Positions 27,964-36,347 of a DNA stretch of 64,000 nt are shown here, piece after piece. The stretch is from FEN-1219 sp963817615 (GTDB lineage: Bacteria; Pseudomonadota; Gammaproteobacteria; Steroidobacterales; Rariloculaceae), in contig CAWFPH010000001.1 in the NCBI GenBank assembly GCA_963817615.1, forward strand, positions 62,001-126,000. Direction: 5' to 3'. The position numbers and the translations under genes are program-made. Numbering within the stretch: the first letter of the stretch is position 1; every line of letters begins with the position of its first letter. The notes beneath the pieces are model-generated. The model was given only the letters and a program-made list of their open reading frames with translations, had not been told where the DNA came from and ran no database searches.

Positions 27964-29037
27964 ATGCGCGGGCTCCGAAGAACCCTCATTACGATCGGCG
28001 TCGTCGCAGCGGTGCTGGGCGGGTTGCGTGCACTCGCACCGTGGGCGCTCGAACGGTACGCGAACGCACGGCTGGCGGGACTGCAGCGCTATCGCGGCAG
28101 CATTGGGAACGTCGATCTATCCGTTTGGCGCGGAGCGGGCGTCGCGAACGATTTCGTGCTGTTACGGCGCGGCAGCACGCAGCCGTTCATCTCTGCGCCC
28201 CGCATCGAGCTCGACATCCATTGGGGTGACCTGTTGCACGGTCGCCCGATCGGCGACCTCCGCGTGAACGGCGTCGCGGTCGATCTCATTCGACACCCGG
28301 ACGCCGAGCGCCGGCAGCTCGGCCAAGATCTGCACTGGGGCCAATTCCTCGAGAACCTGCCGTTTGCGGTCGACGGGTTCAGCGCGACCGATGCGACGGT
28401 GGTCGTTCGCAACGGCGCGCTTCAGCACGACACGCCGATCAGGTTCGACGACGTGCGGTTATCGGTGACCGGCCTCGCCGGCCATCGTGCCGTGCGATCG
28501 GCAGGCGGGTGCGGCAAGGATGCAGGCGCGCCCGACGCCGGCACCGCGTGCAGCGGTCGGCTGAAGCTGGACGCGACGTTGCTCGGCAAGGGACGAATCT
28601 CGGCCTCCGGGCGATTTACGCCGAGCGTGCGGCGATTGGAGTTCGATGCAGAAGCTCATCTACAAGCGCTGCCGCTTACGGCGCTCAATCCGTGGCTGCG
28701 TCGACTCGCGAGGATCGATGCCGACCGTGGCACGGCGGGTTTCGACGCGACCGCGTCCCTGAACGATCGCGTGCTCGACGGTGCGCTGACGCTGCGCGTG
28801 CGTAACGCCGATCTCGAGCGTCCCGGTGAGCGGGAGCGCAACCCGTTGCGTCGACTCGAGGAGGCCGTCGCAGATTTTGCGATCGACATCGCGGAAGACG
28901 ACACGGGTGCTTGGAGCAAACGAGTGCCGCTGCACGGACAGCTCGGAGTTCAGCGGGATGCGGACCTGCAATCGCTGTTCGTCGCGCTCGGCAAGACATT
29001 CGAAGGCGCGCTGAAAAGCGCTGTGCCGGGTACTTGA
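27964..29037 (+). CDS. DUF748/AsmA-like membrane-anchored protein
   Basis: A 357-residue protein. ATG 27964 opens onto a single N-terminal membrane helix (LRRTLITIGVVAAVLGGLRALAPWALE). A repetitive periplasmic beta-rich region follows, with YRGSIGNVDLSVWRGAGVA, APRIELDIHWGDLLHGRPIG and VVRNGALQHDTPIRFDDVRL. These repeats resemble DUF748 and AsmA-family proteins, which bridge the envelope or influence lipid transport. It is shorter than most AsmA proteins. No partner genes are adjacent. Confidence 0.78.
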   Translation: MRGLRRTLITIGVVAAVLGGLRALAPWALERYANARLAGLQRYRGSIGNVDLSVWRGAGVANDFVLLRRGSTQPFISAPRIELDIHWGDLLHGRPIGDLRVNGVAVDLIRHPDAERRQLGQDLHWGQFLENLPFAVDGFSATDATVVVRNGALQHDTPIRFDDVRLSVTGLAGHRAVRSAGGCGKDAGAPDAGTACSGRLKLDATLLGKGRISASGRFTPSVRRLEFDAEAHLQALPLTALNPWLRRLARIDADRGTAGFDATASLNDRVLDGALTLRVRNADLERPGERERNPLRRLEEAVADFAIDIAEDDTGAWSKRVPLHGQLGVQRDADLQSLFVALGKTFEGALKSAVPGT

Positions 29038-29282
29038 AGGATCGAGCGTGCGATTAGCGGCGAGGCGTTGCCGATCCGCTGCGCCGGATAACCGATTCCA
29101 GCGATCGAGTGACCGTTGAAGTTGCGCTCAACCGTTGCGCGCGCCCCACGCTTTCCATAATGCCGTGCCGCAATTGCGCGCCGGCGCATCGCTCCGCTAT
29201 CCGCCGCGGCACGCTAGACCCGATGCGAGTGTTGGGCCTTAAATGTTTACCGAGCACAACATCTGCGAGGAAAACAACAACT

Positions 29283-29555
29283 ATGAGCTCGCTCTTCACC
29301 CGTAAGCGAATCTATGCCGCCGAGCTGATCACGCTGCCCTCGTTCTGCGTTCCGGGCACCGAGTCCGCACATCTGCAGGCGAAGCGAGACGCGCAGCTCA
29401 AGTGGATGCGCGAGAAAGGTGTCCGCTACTTGGGTAGCCCGATGGCGCTCAGCGAGGAGCCGCGTGCCGTCGTGCGGTCGATCCAGCCGGCAGTGCGGCT
29501 CGTCAACAAGAGCGCGGACTCGGCCCTCGAGCAGGGCCTCGCCCGCATCAATTGA
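29283..29555 (+). CDS. Small hypothetical protein (90 aa)
   Basis: Starts at ATG 29283 with GCGAGGA 10-16 bases upstream. The product (MSSLFTRKRIYAAELITLPS...) has no signal peptide or membrane helix, is rich in basic residues and contains one cysteine (SFCVPGTES). Codon use resembles neighbouring genes. I do not recognise a family. The frame is open to 29109 but the upstream part looks non-coding. It lies between the DUF748-like gene and the convergent TIM-barrel-like gene. Confidence 0.5.
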   Translation: MSSLFTRKRIYAAELITLPSFCVPGTESAHLQAKRDAQLKWMREKGVRYLGSPMALSEEPRAVVRSIQPAVRLVNKSADSALEQGLARIN

Positions 29556-29616
29556 GTCGCGTGCCGCGAGTCCGCGCTGCGCGGGCTCGCGGGCGCGAGC
29601 AACTTGCGGCGTGATT

Positions 29617-30705
29617 TCAGCGCGCGGCGCCGGCGTCGCCCGTGTCGCAGCGCAGATTGGCGGGACACTGCGCGTTGATCTTCCCGTCGATCGAGCGAAT
29701 GAACGGCAGGATGCCGGTGTCCCACTGCTGCTCCGGCCCGCCCGAGGCAGTGTTTCGCATCCAGAATAGATAGTTCGCGTGCAGCGTGCCGTACGCGTAA
29801 TCGAATAGCTGCTGCGGCGTGAACGTTCCTTGCGAGCCTCCCAGCTCTGGCGCCTGGATCGCAAATGCAATCGGCAAGCCGCCGCGATAGTCGCGGCCGC
29901 CCGCTTCGCCGAGCAGGACCTTGACGCCTTCGGTGGGTTTACTAGGCAGCACGTCCGGACCGCCGGCGCCGCAGTGCTCTTTCGCGCACTCGGCGATCAG
30001 CTGCGGCAGGTCGCCGTGGAGGAAATTCGTGTACATGAACACGTTCGTGTGCGGCCACGCGGCGCGTACGGCGGTGAGCCACCGCTCGAGCTGCCCGCCG
30101 AGCGCTTTTGGATCGAAGCCGCTCCCGCCGCGATCGGCTAAGCCGATCGACGTCTCTTCGCCCATGATGCCTTCGACGTACGCTTCCGAATCGAAGCGCC
30201 GGCCGAGCGCCTGAAACAACGCGATCTCCCTGTCCATCACCGGTTGCTCCCACAGCCGCGCCGCGTAGCCGTTGCGCATGCGCACGAGGGCACCGCCGAA
30301 CTGCGGCTCGCTCATCATGTACTCCGGCACGATGTGATCGGGACTCTTCGCGCCGAAGGCCCGATCCATGATCTGTATCACGAGACGCTTGTGATGCGCC
30401 GCGAGCAGCGCGAGATCGCGCTCGATCGGTCCGAAGTCATACTCGCCCTTGCGCGGCTCGAGCTGCGCCCAGACGTAGCGGACCTGCGCGCCGGTGATCG
30501 CAGGCTCGTCCGTGATTTGCTCGAGGTGGCGCGCGCGCTCAGCCGGAGTATCGCCGAGATACGGAAGCATGTAGTGACCCGGATGCCATTTGATGATCGG
30601 CGCATCGTCCGCCGCCGCGCCGAGCGGGCACAGCGCCGCGGTTGCGAGAACGAAGGCCGCTGCACCGGCGCGACGTTCCGGTGGGCCGGTCGCACGCCGT
30701 GACAG
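29617..30705 (-). CDS. Secreted TIM-barrel-like protein, possible glycoside hydrolase (start uncertain)
   Basis: About 362 residues. A signal peptide-like stretch (GAAAFVLATAALCPLGAAADD) precedes the mature protein. VRYVWAQLEPRKGEYDFGPI plus LALLAAHHKRLVIQIMDRAF resembles the substrate-side strands of TIM-barrel glycoside hydrolases. NVFMYTNFLHGD and a GEAGGRDYRGG segment follow. I cannot place it in a numbered GH family and no catalytic acid pair is certain. No ATG, GTG or TTG is found before the signal peptide in frame; CTG at 30705 is the best candidate, unless a base is missing. It is divergent from the DUF6496 gene. Confidence 0.68.
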   Translation of the reverse strand: MSRRATGPPERRAGAAAFVLATAALCPLGAAADDAPIIKWHPGHYMLPYLGDTPAERARHLEQITDEPAITGAQVRYVWAQLEPRKGEYDFGPIERDLALLAAHHKRLVIQIMDRAFGAKSPDHIVPEYMMSEPQFGGALVRMRNGYAARLWEQPVMDREIALFQALGRRFDSEAYVEGIMGEETSIGLADRGGSGFDPKALGGQLERWLTAVRAAWPHTNVFMYTNFLHGDLPQLIAECAKEHCGAGGPDVLPSKPTEGVKVLLGEAGGRDYRGGLPIAFAIQAPELGGSQGTFTPQQLFDYAYGTLHANYLFWMRNTASGGPEQQWDTGILPFIRSIDGKINAQCPANLRCDTGDAGAAR

Positions 30706-30759
30706 TTGGCACGCTTCGTGCTGGTGTTCATCGGGTGCAGCGGCGAAGGAGCGGGCGGA

Positions 30760-31038
30760 ATGGCGAGGAAATACGGCAAGAAGGCGTCGAAGAAGGTCGA
30801 GCGCGCAATGCGCGAACGCAAGCGCGGCAAGTTGCGCAGCGGCCGCTCTGGCCAGAAGGTGAAGAGTCGCAAACAAGCGATCGCGATCGGCTTGTCCGAG
30901 GCGCGTCGCGAAGGCGATAAAGTGCCGCCGAGAAAGAAGAGCAAGCGCAGCAAGAAAAAGAGCGCCACCAAGCGCAGCACGAAGAAGCGCAGCACGAAGA
31001 AGAAAGGCCGCCGGAAAAAACGCAGCAAGAAGCGCTAG
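30760..31038 (+). CDS. DUF6496 family, extremely basic small protein
   Basis: A 92-residue protein with ATG 30760 after GGAGCGGGCGGA. The middle contains GKLRSGRSGQKVKSRKQAIA followed by IGLSEARR, which is the DUF6496 signature. The last 35 residues are almost only Lys, Arg, Ser and Thr in repeated KKRSTKK units. Such tails resemble histone H1-like or nucleic-acid-binding proteins. DUF6496 has no assigned function; DNA or RNA binding is inferred from charge. The neighbour is the divergent TIM-barrel-like gene. Confidence 0.82.
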   Translation: MARKYGKKASKKVERAMRERKRGKLRSGRSGQKVKSRKQAIAIGLSEARREGDKVPPRKKSKRSKKKSATKRSTKKRSTKKKGRRKKRSKKR

Positions 31039-31474
31039 TAAGCGGCGCGACGGCGCACCGATCGGAATGCCGCGTATCGGTTGTGAGCTCATCGCGCTGC
31101 CAGCCGTGCGGCGCGCCCGCGGAGTTGGCTCACGCGGCGCTCCACCGCTCGTCTCTTGAGCACGCAGCAAATCGGGCGCGCATGCAGCAGCCCCGTCATC
31201 GCGCCGATCGGCGCATACGGTGACGCCGCCGTCGGCCGTGCGCAGCCGAATTGCCGTTCCGTCGAGAGGGGACGCAGTCAACACGACCGTGCGGGACGAG
31301 TGCCACATGGTAAAAGCATTGCAAAAATCGGACCGGAGAAGCACGCGAGCGCTCGGTACGTGGTGCTGATCATGGTGCTGGCGGTGCCCGAGTATCTTCC
31401 TTGACAATTTTTGCTTAGGCAGTAAATTGTGCGCTCTCCGCGGCCCTTGCCCGCGAGGCCTCCCACTCAAGCCA
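31039..31474. other. Intergenic region upstream of the efflux operon
   Basis: A 436-base spacer. Its last 75 bases hold the promoter and operator of the marR-efflux operon (listed separately). The remaining part has no recognisable gene; the small open frames within it lack domains and good ribosome-binding sites. Confidence 0.5.
31401..31430 (+). promoter_or_regulatory. Sigma70-type promoter overlapped by a MarR-type inverted repeat
   Basis: TTGACA (31401-31406), a 16-base spacer and TAAATT (31423-31428) form a near-consensus promoter. The perfect inverted repeat ACAATTT (31404-31410) and AAATTGT (31424-31430), with 13 bases between, overlaps both hexamers. The MarR gene starts 45 bases downstream. 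A repressor bound here would block polymerase, so negative autoregulation of the whole efflux operon is likely. Confidence 0.78.
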
Positions 31475-31957
31475 ATGTCGAAAGCGCTGTCGAATCGCCG
31501 CCTCGAGCCGCTGCCCGAGGAGCCCTGTCGAGCAGTCGGCAGGCTAATCAAGCAAGTGTTCGCCTCGCTCGTGCGGCGCATCGACCAGCGCATGCAGCCG
31601 CTCGAGCTCACCGCAATGCAGTGGGAGCCTTTGCTGCTGCTGCACTTCAAGCGTGTGGACACCGTGGCGGCGCTCGCGCGCGAGAGCCAGGTGAACTGCG
31701 GCGCCATGACGCGGATGCTCGATCGCCTCGAGCAGAAGCAGCTCGTTCGGCGTCGCCGCAGCGAGACGGATCGTCGCGTCGTGCACCTCGAGCTCACGGA
31801 CAAAGGGCGAGCAGTCGGCGACGAGATCCTGCCAGTCGTGCGCGACGAGCTCAAACGGCAGTTGCGCGGCTTCCGTGCGGACGAGATTTCAACCCTGATC
31901 GGCTTGCTTTCCCGCATGCTCGAGAACGGTAGCCAGGATGGAACCGAGAATGCGTGA
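31475..31957 (+). CDS. MarR family transcriptional regulator
   Basis: A 160-residue winged-helix regulator starting at ATG 31475 (MSKALSNRRLEPLPEEP). The core has LTAMQWEPLLLLHFKRVDTV, the recognition helix QVNCGAMTRMLDRLEQKQLV and the wing RRRSETDRRVVHLELTDKGR, all typical of MarR. One cysteine sits at the start of the recognition helix (VNCGAM), which could be redox-sensitive; that is inference. The adaptor gene begins 20 bases before its stop, so the regulator is the first gene of the efflux operon and probably controls the overlapping promoter. Confidence 0.93.
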   Translation: MSKALSNRRLEPLPEEPCRAVGRLIKQVFASLVRRIDQRMQPLELTAMQWEPLLLLHFKRVDTVAALARESQVNCGAMTRMLDRLEQKQLVRRRRSETDRRVVHLELTDKGRAVGDEILPVVRDELKRQLRGFRADEISTLIGLLSRMLENGSQDGTENA

Positions 31958-33140
31958 GGATCACGAACTCGCACGAGCCGCGGCGCTGCTCGCCGTAGTG
32001 GCGCTTGCGCTTGCGGGCTGCGGCCCGCAGAGCGCACAAGCACCGCCCCCAGGCCCCACGGAGGTCGGCGTCGTGACGCTCGTGCCGCGCAGCGCCAGCA
32101 TCGTCGACGACTTGCCGGGCCGCACGGTTGCCTACCGCGTCGCCGAGGTCCGGCCGCAAGTGAGCGGCATCGTGCAGAAGCGGCTGTTCGAGGAGGGCGG
32201 CGACGTCGCGGCGGGCCAGCAGCTCTTCCAGATAGACCCCGCGACCTACCGCGCCGCGCTGCAGGCGGCGCAGGCCGCCGAGAAGCGTGCGGACGCGCGG
32301 CTCGTGGCCGCGAAGCTGCTCGAGGAGCGCTACCAACCGCTGCTCGACGCGAACGCGATCAGCAAGCAGGACTACGACGAGGCCGTCGCCGCGCGAGCCG
32401 CGGCCGATGCGGACGTTGCGGCCGCCAAGGCGCAGGTCGAGGCCGCTCGAATCAACGTCGTCTATACCCAGGTGCTATCGCCGATCGCGGGGCGCATCGG
32501 CCGCACGGCCGTGACGGAGGGCGCACTCGTGACGTCGCAGCAATCGAGCCCGCTCGCCACCGTGCAGCAGCTCGATCCGATCTACGTCGACATCGCGCAG
32601 TCGAGCGTCGAGATGCTGAAGCTGCAGAAGCAGCTCGCGAGCGGCGAGCTTCAGCGCGACGACAAGAACGAGGCCGAGGTGACGCTCACGCTCGAGGACG
32701 GCACGGAATATACGGAGAGCGGCAAGCTGCAGTTCGCCGAGGTGTCGGTCGATCCGAGCACGGGCGCCGTCGTGCTGCGGGCGATCTTTCCGAACCCGCG
32801 CCGCGAGCTTCTGCCCGGCATGTTCGTGCACGCGCGCCTCACGCAGGCCGTGAAGCACGACGCGCTGCTCGTGCCGCAGCGCGGCTTGACCCGTACCCCG
32901 CGCGGCGACGCCGTGGTGATGGTGGTGGGGCCGGACAACAAGGTGGCGGCGCGCTCGGTCACCGCGGCGCGGGCGATCGGCAACGACTGGCTCGTGACCG
33001 ACGGGCTCGCGGCGGGCGACCGCGTGATCGTCGACGGTCTGCAGAAGATTCGGCCCGGCGCCGAGGTTCTGCCGGTGCCGGCCGCCGAGCCGGCGAGCAG
33101 TGCGGCCGATGCCGTTGCGGGCGGCGTCGCGCAGCGCTGA
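31938..33140 (+). CDS. RND efflux periplasmic adaptor (AcrA/MexA family lipoprotein)
   Basis: A 400-residue adaptor with a lipoprotein signal (AALLAVVALALAGCGPQ) that anchors it in the inner membrane. Lipoyl halves flank a coiled-coil hairpin (VRPQVSGIVQKRLFEEGGDV and YTQVLSPIAGRIGRTAVTEG). The barrel and MP domains contain FAEVSVDPSTGAVVLRAIFP and VPQRGLTRTPRGDAVVMVVG, typical of MexA/AcrA. Its start overlaps the marR gene and the permease begins 9 bases after its stop. It links the AcrB-type pump to the NodT-type channel encoded downstream. Confidence 0.95.
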   Translation: MEPRMREDHELARAAALLAVVALALAGCGPQSAQAPPPGPTEVGVVTLVPRSASIVDDLPGRTVAYRVAEVRPQVSGIVQKRLFEEGGDVAAGQQLFQIDPATYRAALQAAQAAEKRADARLVAAKLLEERYQPLLDANAISKQDYDEAVAARAAADADVAAAKAQVEAARINVVYTQVLSPIAGRIGRTAVTEGALVTSQQSSPLATVQQLDPIYVDIAQSSVEMLKLQKQLASGELQRDDKNEAEVTLTLEDGTEYTESGKLQFAEVSVDPSTGAVVLRAIFPNPRRELLPGMFVHARLTQAVKHDALLVPQRGLTRTPRGDAVVMVVGPDNKVAARSVTAARAIGNDWLVTDGLAAGDRVIVDGLQKIRPGAEVLPVPAAEPASSAADAVAGGVAQR

Positions 33141-33149
33141 GGAATCGCC

Positions 33150-36100
33150 GTGCTGTCGCGCTTTTTCATCGATCGCCCTGTCTTCGCCTGGGTGCTCGCG
33201 ATCATCATGATGATGGCGGGCGCCTTGTCGGTGCTGCGTTTGCCCGTCATGCAGTACCCGAGCATTGCGCCGCCCCAAGTCTCGATCAACGTGAACTATC
33301 CGGGCGCGTCCGCGCAGACCGTGCAGGACACGGTCGTGCAGGTGATCGAGCAGCAGCTGAACGGCATCGACAATCTCGATTACATCACCTCGGAGTCGAA
33401 CGCCGACGGCTCCGCGCAGATCACGATCACCTTCGCGCAGGGCACGAACCCCGATATCGCGCAGGTCCAGGTCCAGAACAAGCTGCAGCTCGCGACGCCG
33501 CTGATTCCGCAAGAGGTGCAGCAGCAAGGCATGCGCGTGACGAAGCCGACGCGCAACTTCCTGGTCGTGCTCGCATTCATCTCCGCCGACGGCAGCATGA
33601 GCGGCGAAGACTTGATGGACTACGTTGCCACCAACGTCCTGGACCAGCTCAACCGCACGCCGGGCGTCGGCGACGTGAACATGTTCGGCGCGCAGTATGC
33701 GATGCGCATTTGGCTCGACCCGGCGAAGCTCACGAACTTCTCGCTCACGGCCGGCGACATCATCGCGGCGATCCGCGCGCAGAACGTGCAGGTGTCGGCC
33801 GGTCAGCTCGGCGGCCTGCCGGCCACGCCGGGCCAGGAGCTGAACGCGAGCGTGATCGGACCGACCCGGCTGTCGACGCCCGCGGAGTTCCGCAACATCC
33901 TCGTTCGCGTGAACGAGGACGGCTCGCAGCTCAAGCTCGGCGACGTCGCGCGCGTGTCGCTGAACGCGGAAAACTACATTCGCGACACCAAGTACGACGG
34001 CAAGCCGGCTGCCGGCGTCGCGATACGCCTCGCGAGCGGCCAGAACGCGCTCGACACGGTTGCAGCGATCCAGGCGACCCTGAAGCGCCTCGAGCCGTTC
34101 TTTCCGCAGGGCATGCAGACGGTCTATCCGCTCGACTCGACGCCGTTCGTGCGCAAGTCCATCGAGCAAGTCGTGCTGACGCTGCTCGAAGCGGTCGGGC
34201 TCGTGTTCTGCGTGATCTACCTGTTCCTGCAAAACCTGCGCGCGACGCTGATCCCGACGATCGCCGTTCCGGTGGTGCTGCTCGGCACGTTCGGTGTGCT
34301 CGCGGCGCTCGGCTATTCGATCAACACGCTTACGATGTTCGGGCTCGCGCTCGCGATCGGGCTCCTCGTCGACGATGCGATCGTGGTGATCGAGAACGTC
34401 GAGCGCGTGATGAGCGAGGAGCACCTCTCGCCGCGCGACGCGACGCGCAAGTCGATGGGCCAGATCACCGGCGCGCTCGTCGGCATCGCGCTGGTGCTGT
34501 CGGCCGTGTTCGTGCCGATGGCGTTCTTCGGCGGCTCGGTCGGCGTGATCTACCGGCAGTTCTCGATCACGATGGTGTCGGCGATGGTGCTGTCGGTGCT
34601 CACGGCGCTCGTGCTCACGCCTGCGCTCTGCGCGACCCTGCTGAAGCCGGCCGCGCCCGGCGAGCACCATGCGCGCCGCGGCTTCTTCGGCTGGTTCAAC
34701 CGCGCGTTCGCGGCGAGCAGCCGCGGCTACGGAAACGGTCTCGCCGGCGTCGTCCGGCGGCCGGGCCGCATGCTCGTCGTTTACGTCGCCATCGTGACGG
34801 TTTTGGGCGTACTGCTCGCGCGGCTGCCGACGTCGTTCCTGCCCGACGAGGACGCCGGCATCCTCTACGGCCAAGTGCAGACGCCGCCCGGCGCGTCGAA
34901 GGAGCTCACGTGGGCCGCGCTCGACAAGGCGGAGGCGTATTTCGAGACGCAAGAGAGCGACGTCGTCGACGGCGTGTTCACGGTGAACGGCTTCAACTTC
35001 GCGGGCACCGGTCAGAACTCCGGGCTCGTGTTCGTGAAGCTCAAGGACTGGAGCGAGCGGCGCAAGGCGTCGCAATCGGTGCAGGCGCTCGCGACCCGTG
35101 CGGCGCGGTATTTCGCCTCGGTGAAGGATGCGGTGATCATCGCGTTCGTGCCGCCGCCCGTGATGGAGCTCGGCAATGCGACGGGCTTCGACATGCAGCT
35201 GCAGAATCGGGGCGGTTTGAGCCACGAAGCGTTCCTCGCCGCGCGCAATCAGCTATTGGGCGAGGCCGGCAAGGATCCGGCGCTCGTCGCCGTGCGGCCG
35301 AACGGGGTCGAGGACGCGCCGCAGTTCAAGCTCGACATCGACCGCGAGAGGGCGAGCGCGCTCGGCCTGTCGATCGCCGACGTCAACCAGACGCTGGCGA
35401 CCGCGTGGGGCTCGACCTACGTCAACGACTTCATCGACCGCGGCCGAGTGAAGCGCGTGTACGTGCAGGGTGAGCCGGCGTCGCGGATGCAGCCCGAGGA
35501 CTTGAATCTCTGGTACGTGCGCAACTCGCGTGGCGCGATGGTGCCGTTCTCGGCGTTCGCGACCGGCGAGTGGACCTACGGCCCGCAGAAGCTGGTGCGC
35601 TTCAACGGCGTGCCCTCGTACGACATTCAGGGCAACGCGGCCCCCGGTCACAGCACCGGCGAGGCCATGCAGATCATGGAGAGTCTCGTCGCGAAGCTGC
35701 CGGCGGGCGTCGGCTTCGAATGGACCGGACTGTCGTTCGAGGAGCGGCAGTCCGGCGCGCAGGCGCCCGCGCTGTATGCGCTGTCGATCGCGGTGGTGTT
35801 CCTGTGTCTCGCGGCGCTCTACGAGAGCTGGTCGATTCCGGTCACCGTGCTGCTCGTCGTGCCGCTCGGCGTGCTCGGCGCCGTGATCGCGACGTGGCTG
35901 CGCGGCTTTGCGAACGACACCTACTTCCAGGTGGCGTTGCTCACGACGATCGGCCTCGCCGCGAAGAACGCGGTGCTGATCGTCGAGTTCGCGAAGCACA
36001 ACTTCGAGCGCGGGCAGAGCTTGCGCGACGCGGTCGTGAATGCCGCGCGCCAAAGACTGCGCCCGATCGTCATGACGTCGCTCGCGTTCTCGTTCGGCGT

Positions 36101-36347
36101 GCTGCCGCTCGCAATTGCGACCGGCGCGGGCTCGGGCGCGCAGAACGCGGTCGGCACGGGCGTGATCGGCGGCATGGTCGCGTCCACGCTGCTCGCGATC
36201 TTCTACGTGCCGGTGTTCTTCATCGTGGTGCTCGGGCTGTTCAAGGTGCGGCCGAAGGCGCTCGATGCGCCGGGAACCGTGCCCGCGCCGGCCTCGCCGG
36301 TCCAAGCCGCGCCCACGCCTGCCCGCGCGGCTCGCGCGTCGCGATGA
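33150..36347 (+). CDS. RND efflux pump permease (AcrB/MexB family, HAE-1)
   Basis: A 1065-residue proton-driven multidrug pump starting at GTG 33150 after GAGGAA. The N-terminus reads LSRFFIDRPVFAWVLAIIMM. Conserved features include SSAQITITFAQGTNPDIAQV-type porter sequence, ALAIGLLVDDAIVVIENVER with the proton-relay aspartates, and FVPPPVMELGNATGFDMQLQ in the second porter domain. LTTIGLAAKNAVLIVEFAKH marks the C-terminal membrane half. The close match to MexB/AdeB-type sequence suggests broad amphiphile or drug export. The stop overlaps the outer-membrane channel gene by 4 bases. Confidence 0.97.
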   Translation: MLSRFFIDRPVFAWVLAIIMMMAGALSVLRLPVMQYPSIAPPQVSINVNYPGASAQTVQDTVVQVIEQQLNGIDNLDYITSESNADGSAQITITFAQGTNPDIAQVQVQNKLQLATPLIPQEVQQQGMRVTKPTRNFLVVLAFISADGSMSGEDLMDYVATNVLDQLNRTPGVGDVNMFGAQYAMRIWLDPAKLTNFSLTAGDIIAAIRAQNVQVSAGQLGGLPATPGQELNASVIGPTRLSTPAEFRNILVRVNEDGSQLKLGDVARVSLNAENYIRDTKYDGKPAAGVAIRLASGQNALDTVAAIQATLKRLEPFFPQGMQTVYPLDSTPFVRKSIEQVVLTLLEAVGLVFCVIYLFLQNLRATLIPTIAVPVVLLGTFGVLAALGYSINTLTMFGLALAIGLLVDDAIVVIENVERVMSEEHLSPRDATRKSMGQITGALVGIALVLSAVFVPMAFFGGSVGVIYRQFSITMVSAMVLSVLTALVLTPALCATLLKPAAPGEHHARRGFFGWFNRAFAASSRGYGNGLAGVVRRPGRMLVVYVAIVTVLGVLLARLPTSFLPDEDAGILYGQVQTPPGASKELTWAALDKAEAYFETQESDVVDGVFTVNGFNFAGTGQNSGLVFVKLKDWSERRKASQSVQALATRAARYFASVKDAVIIAFVPPPVMELGNATGFDMQLQNRGGLSHEAFLAARNQLLGEAGKDPALVAVRPNGVEDAPQFKLDIDRERASALGLSIADVNQTLATAWGSTYVNDFIDRGRVKRVYVQGEPASRMQPEDLNLWYVRNSRGAMVPFSAFATGEWTYGPQKLVRFNGVPSYDIQGNAAPGHSTGEAMQIMESLVAKLPAGVGFEWTGLSFEERQSGAQAPALYALSIAVVFLCLAALYESWSIPVTVLLVVPLGVLGAVIATWLRGFANDTYFQVALLTTIGLAAKNAVLIVEFAKHNFERGQSLRDAVVNAARQRLRPIVMTSLAFSFGVLPLAIATGAGSGAQNAVGTGVIGGMVASTLLAIFYVPVFFIVVLGLFKVRPKALDAPGTVPAPASPVQAAPTPARAARASR

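Noticed and set aside
30961..31038. Short direct repeats in AAGCGCAGCACGAAG-like sequence as a CRISPR array or tandem repeat
   Set aside because: They are codons of the Lys/Arg-rich tail of the DUF6496 protein, not spacers and repeats.
31156..31404. 82-codon open frame upstream of the marR promoter
   Set aside because: It ends just before the promoter, has no recognisable domain and no convincing start signal.
32475..35225. 916-codon minus-strand open frame opposite the efflux genes
   Set aside because: Antisense frame rich in Arg/His/Glu without any domain, opposite clear AcrA/AcrB coding sequence.
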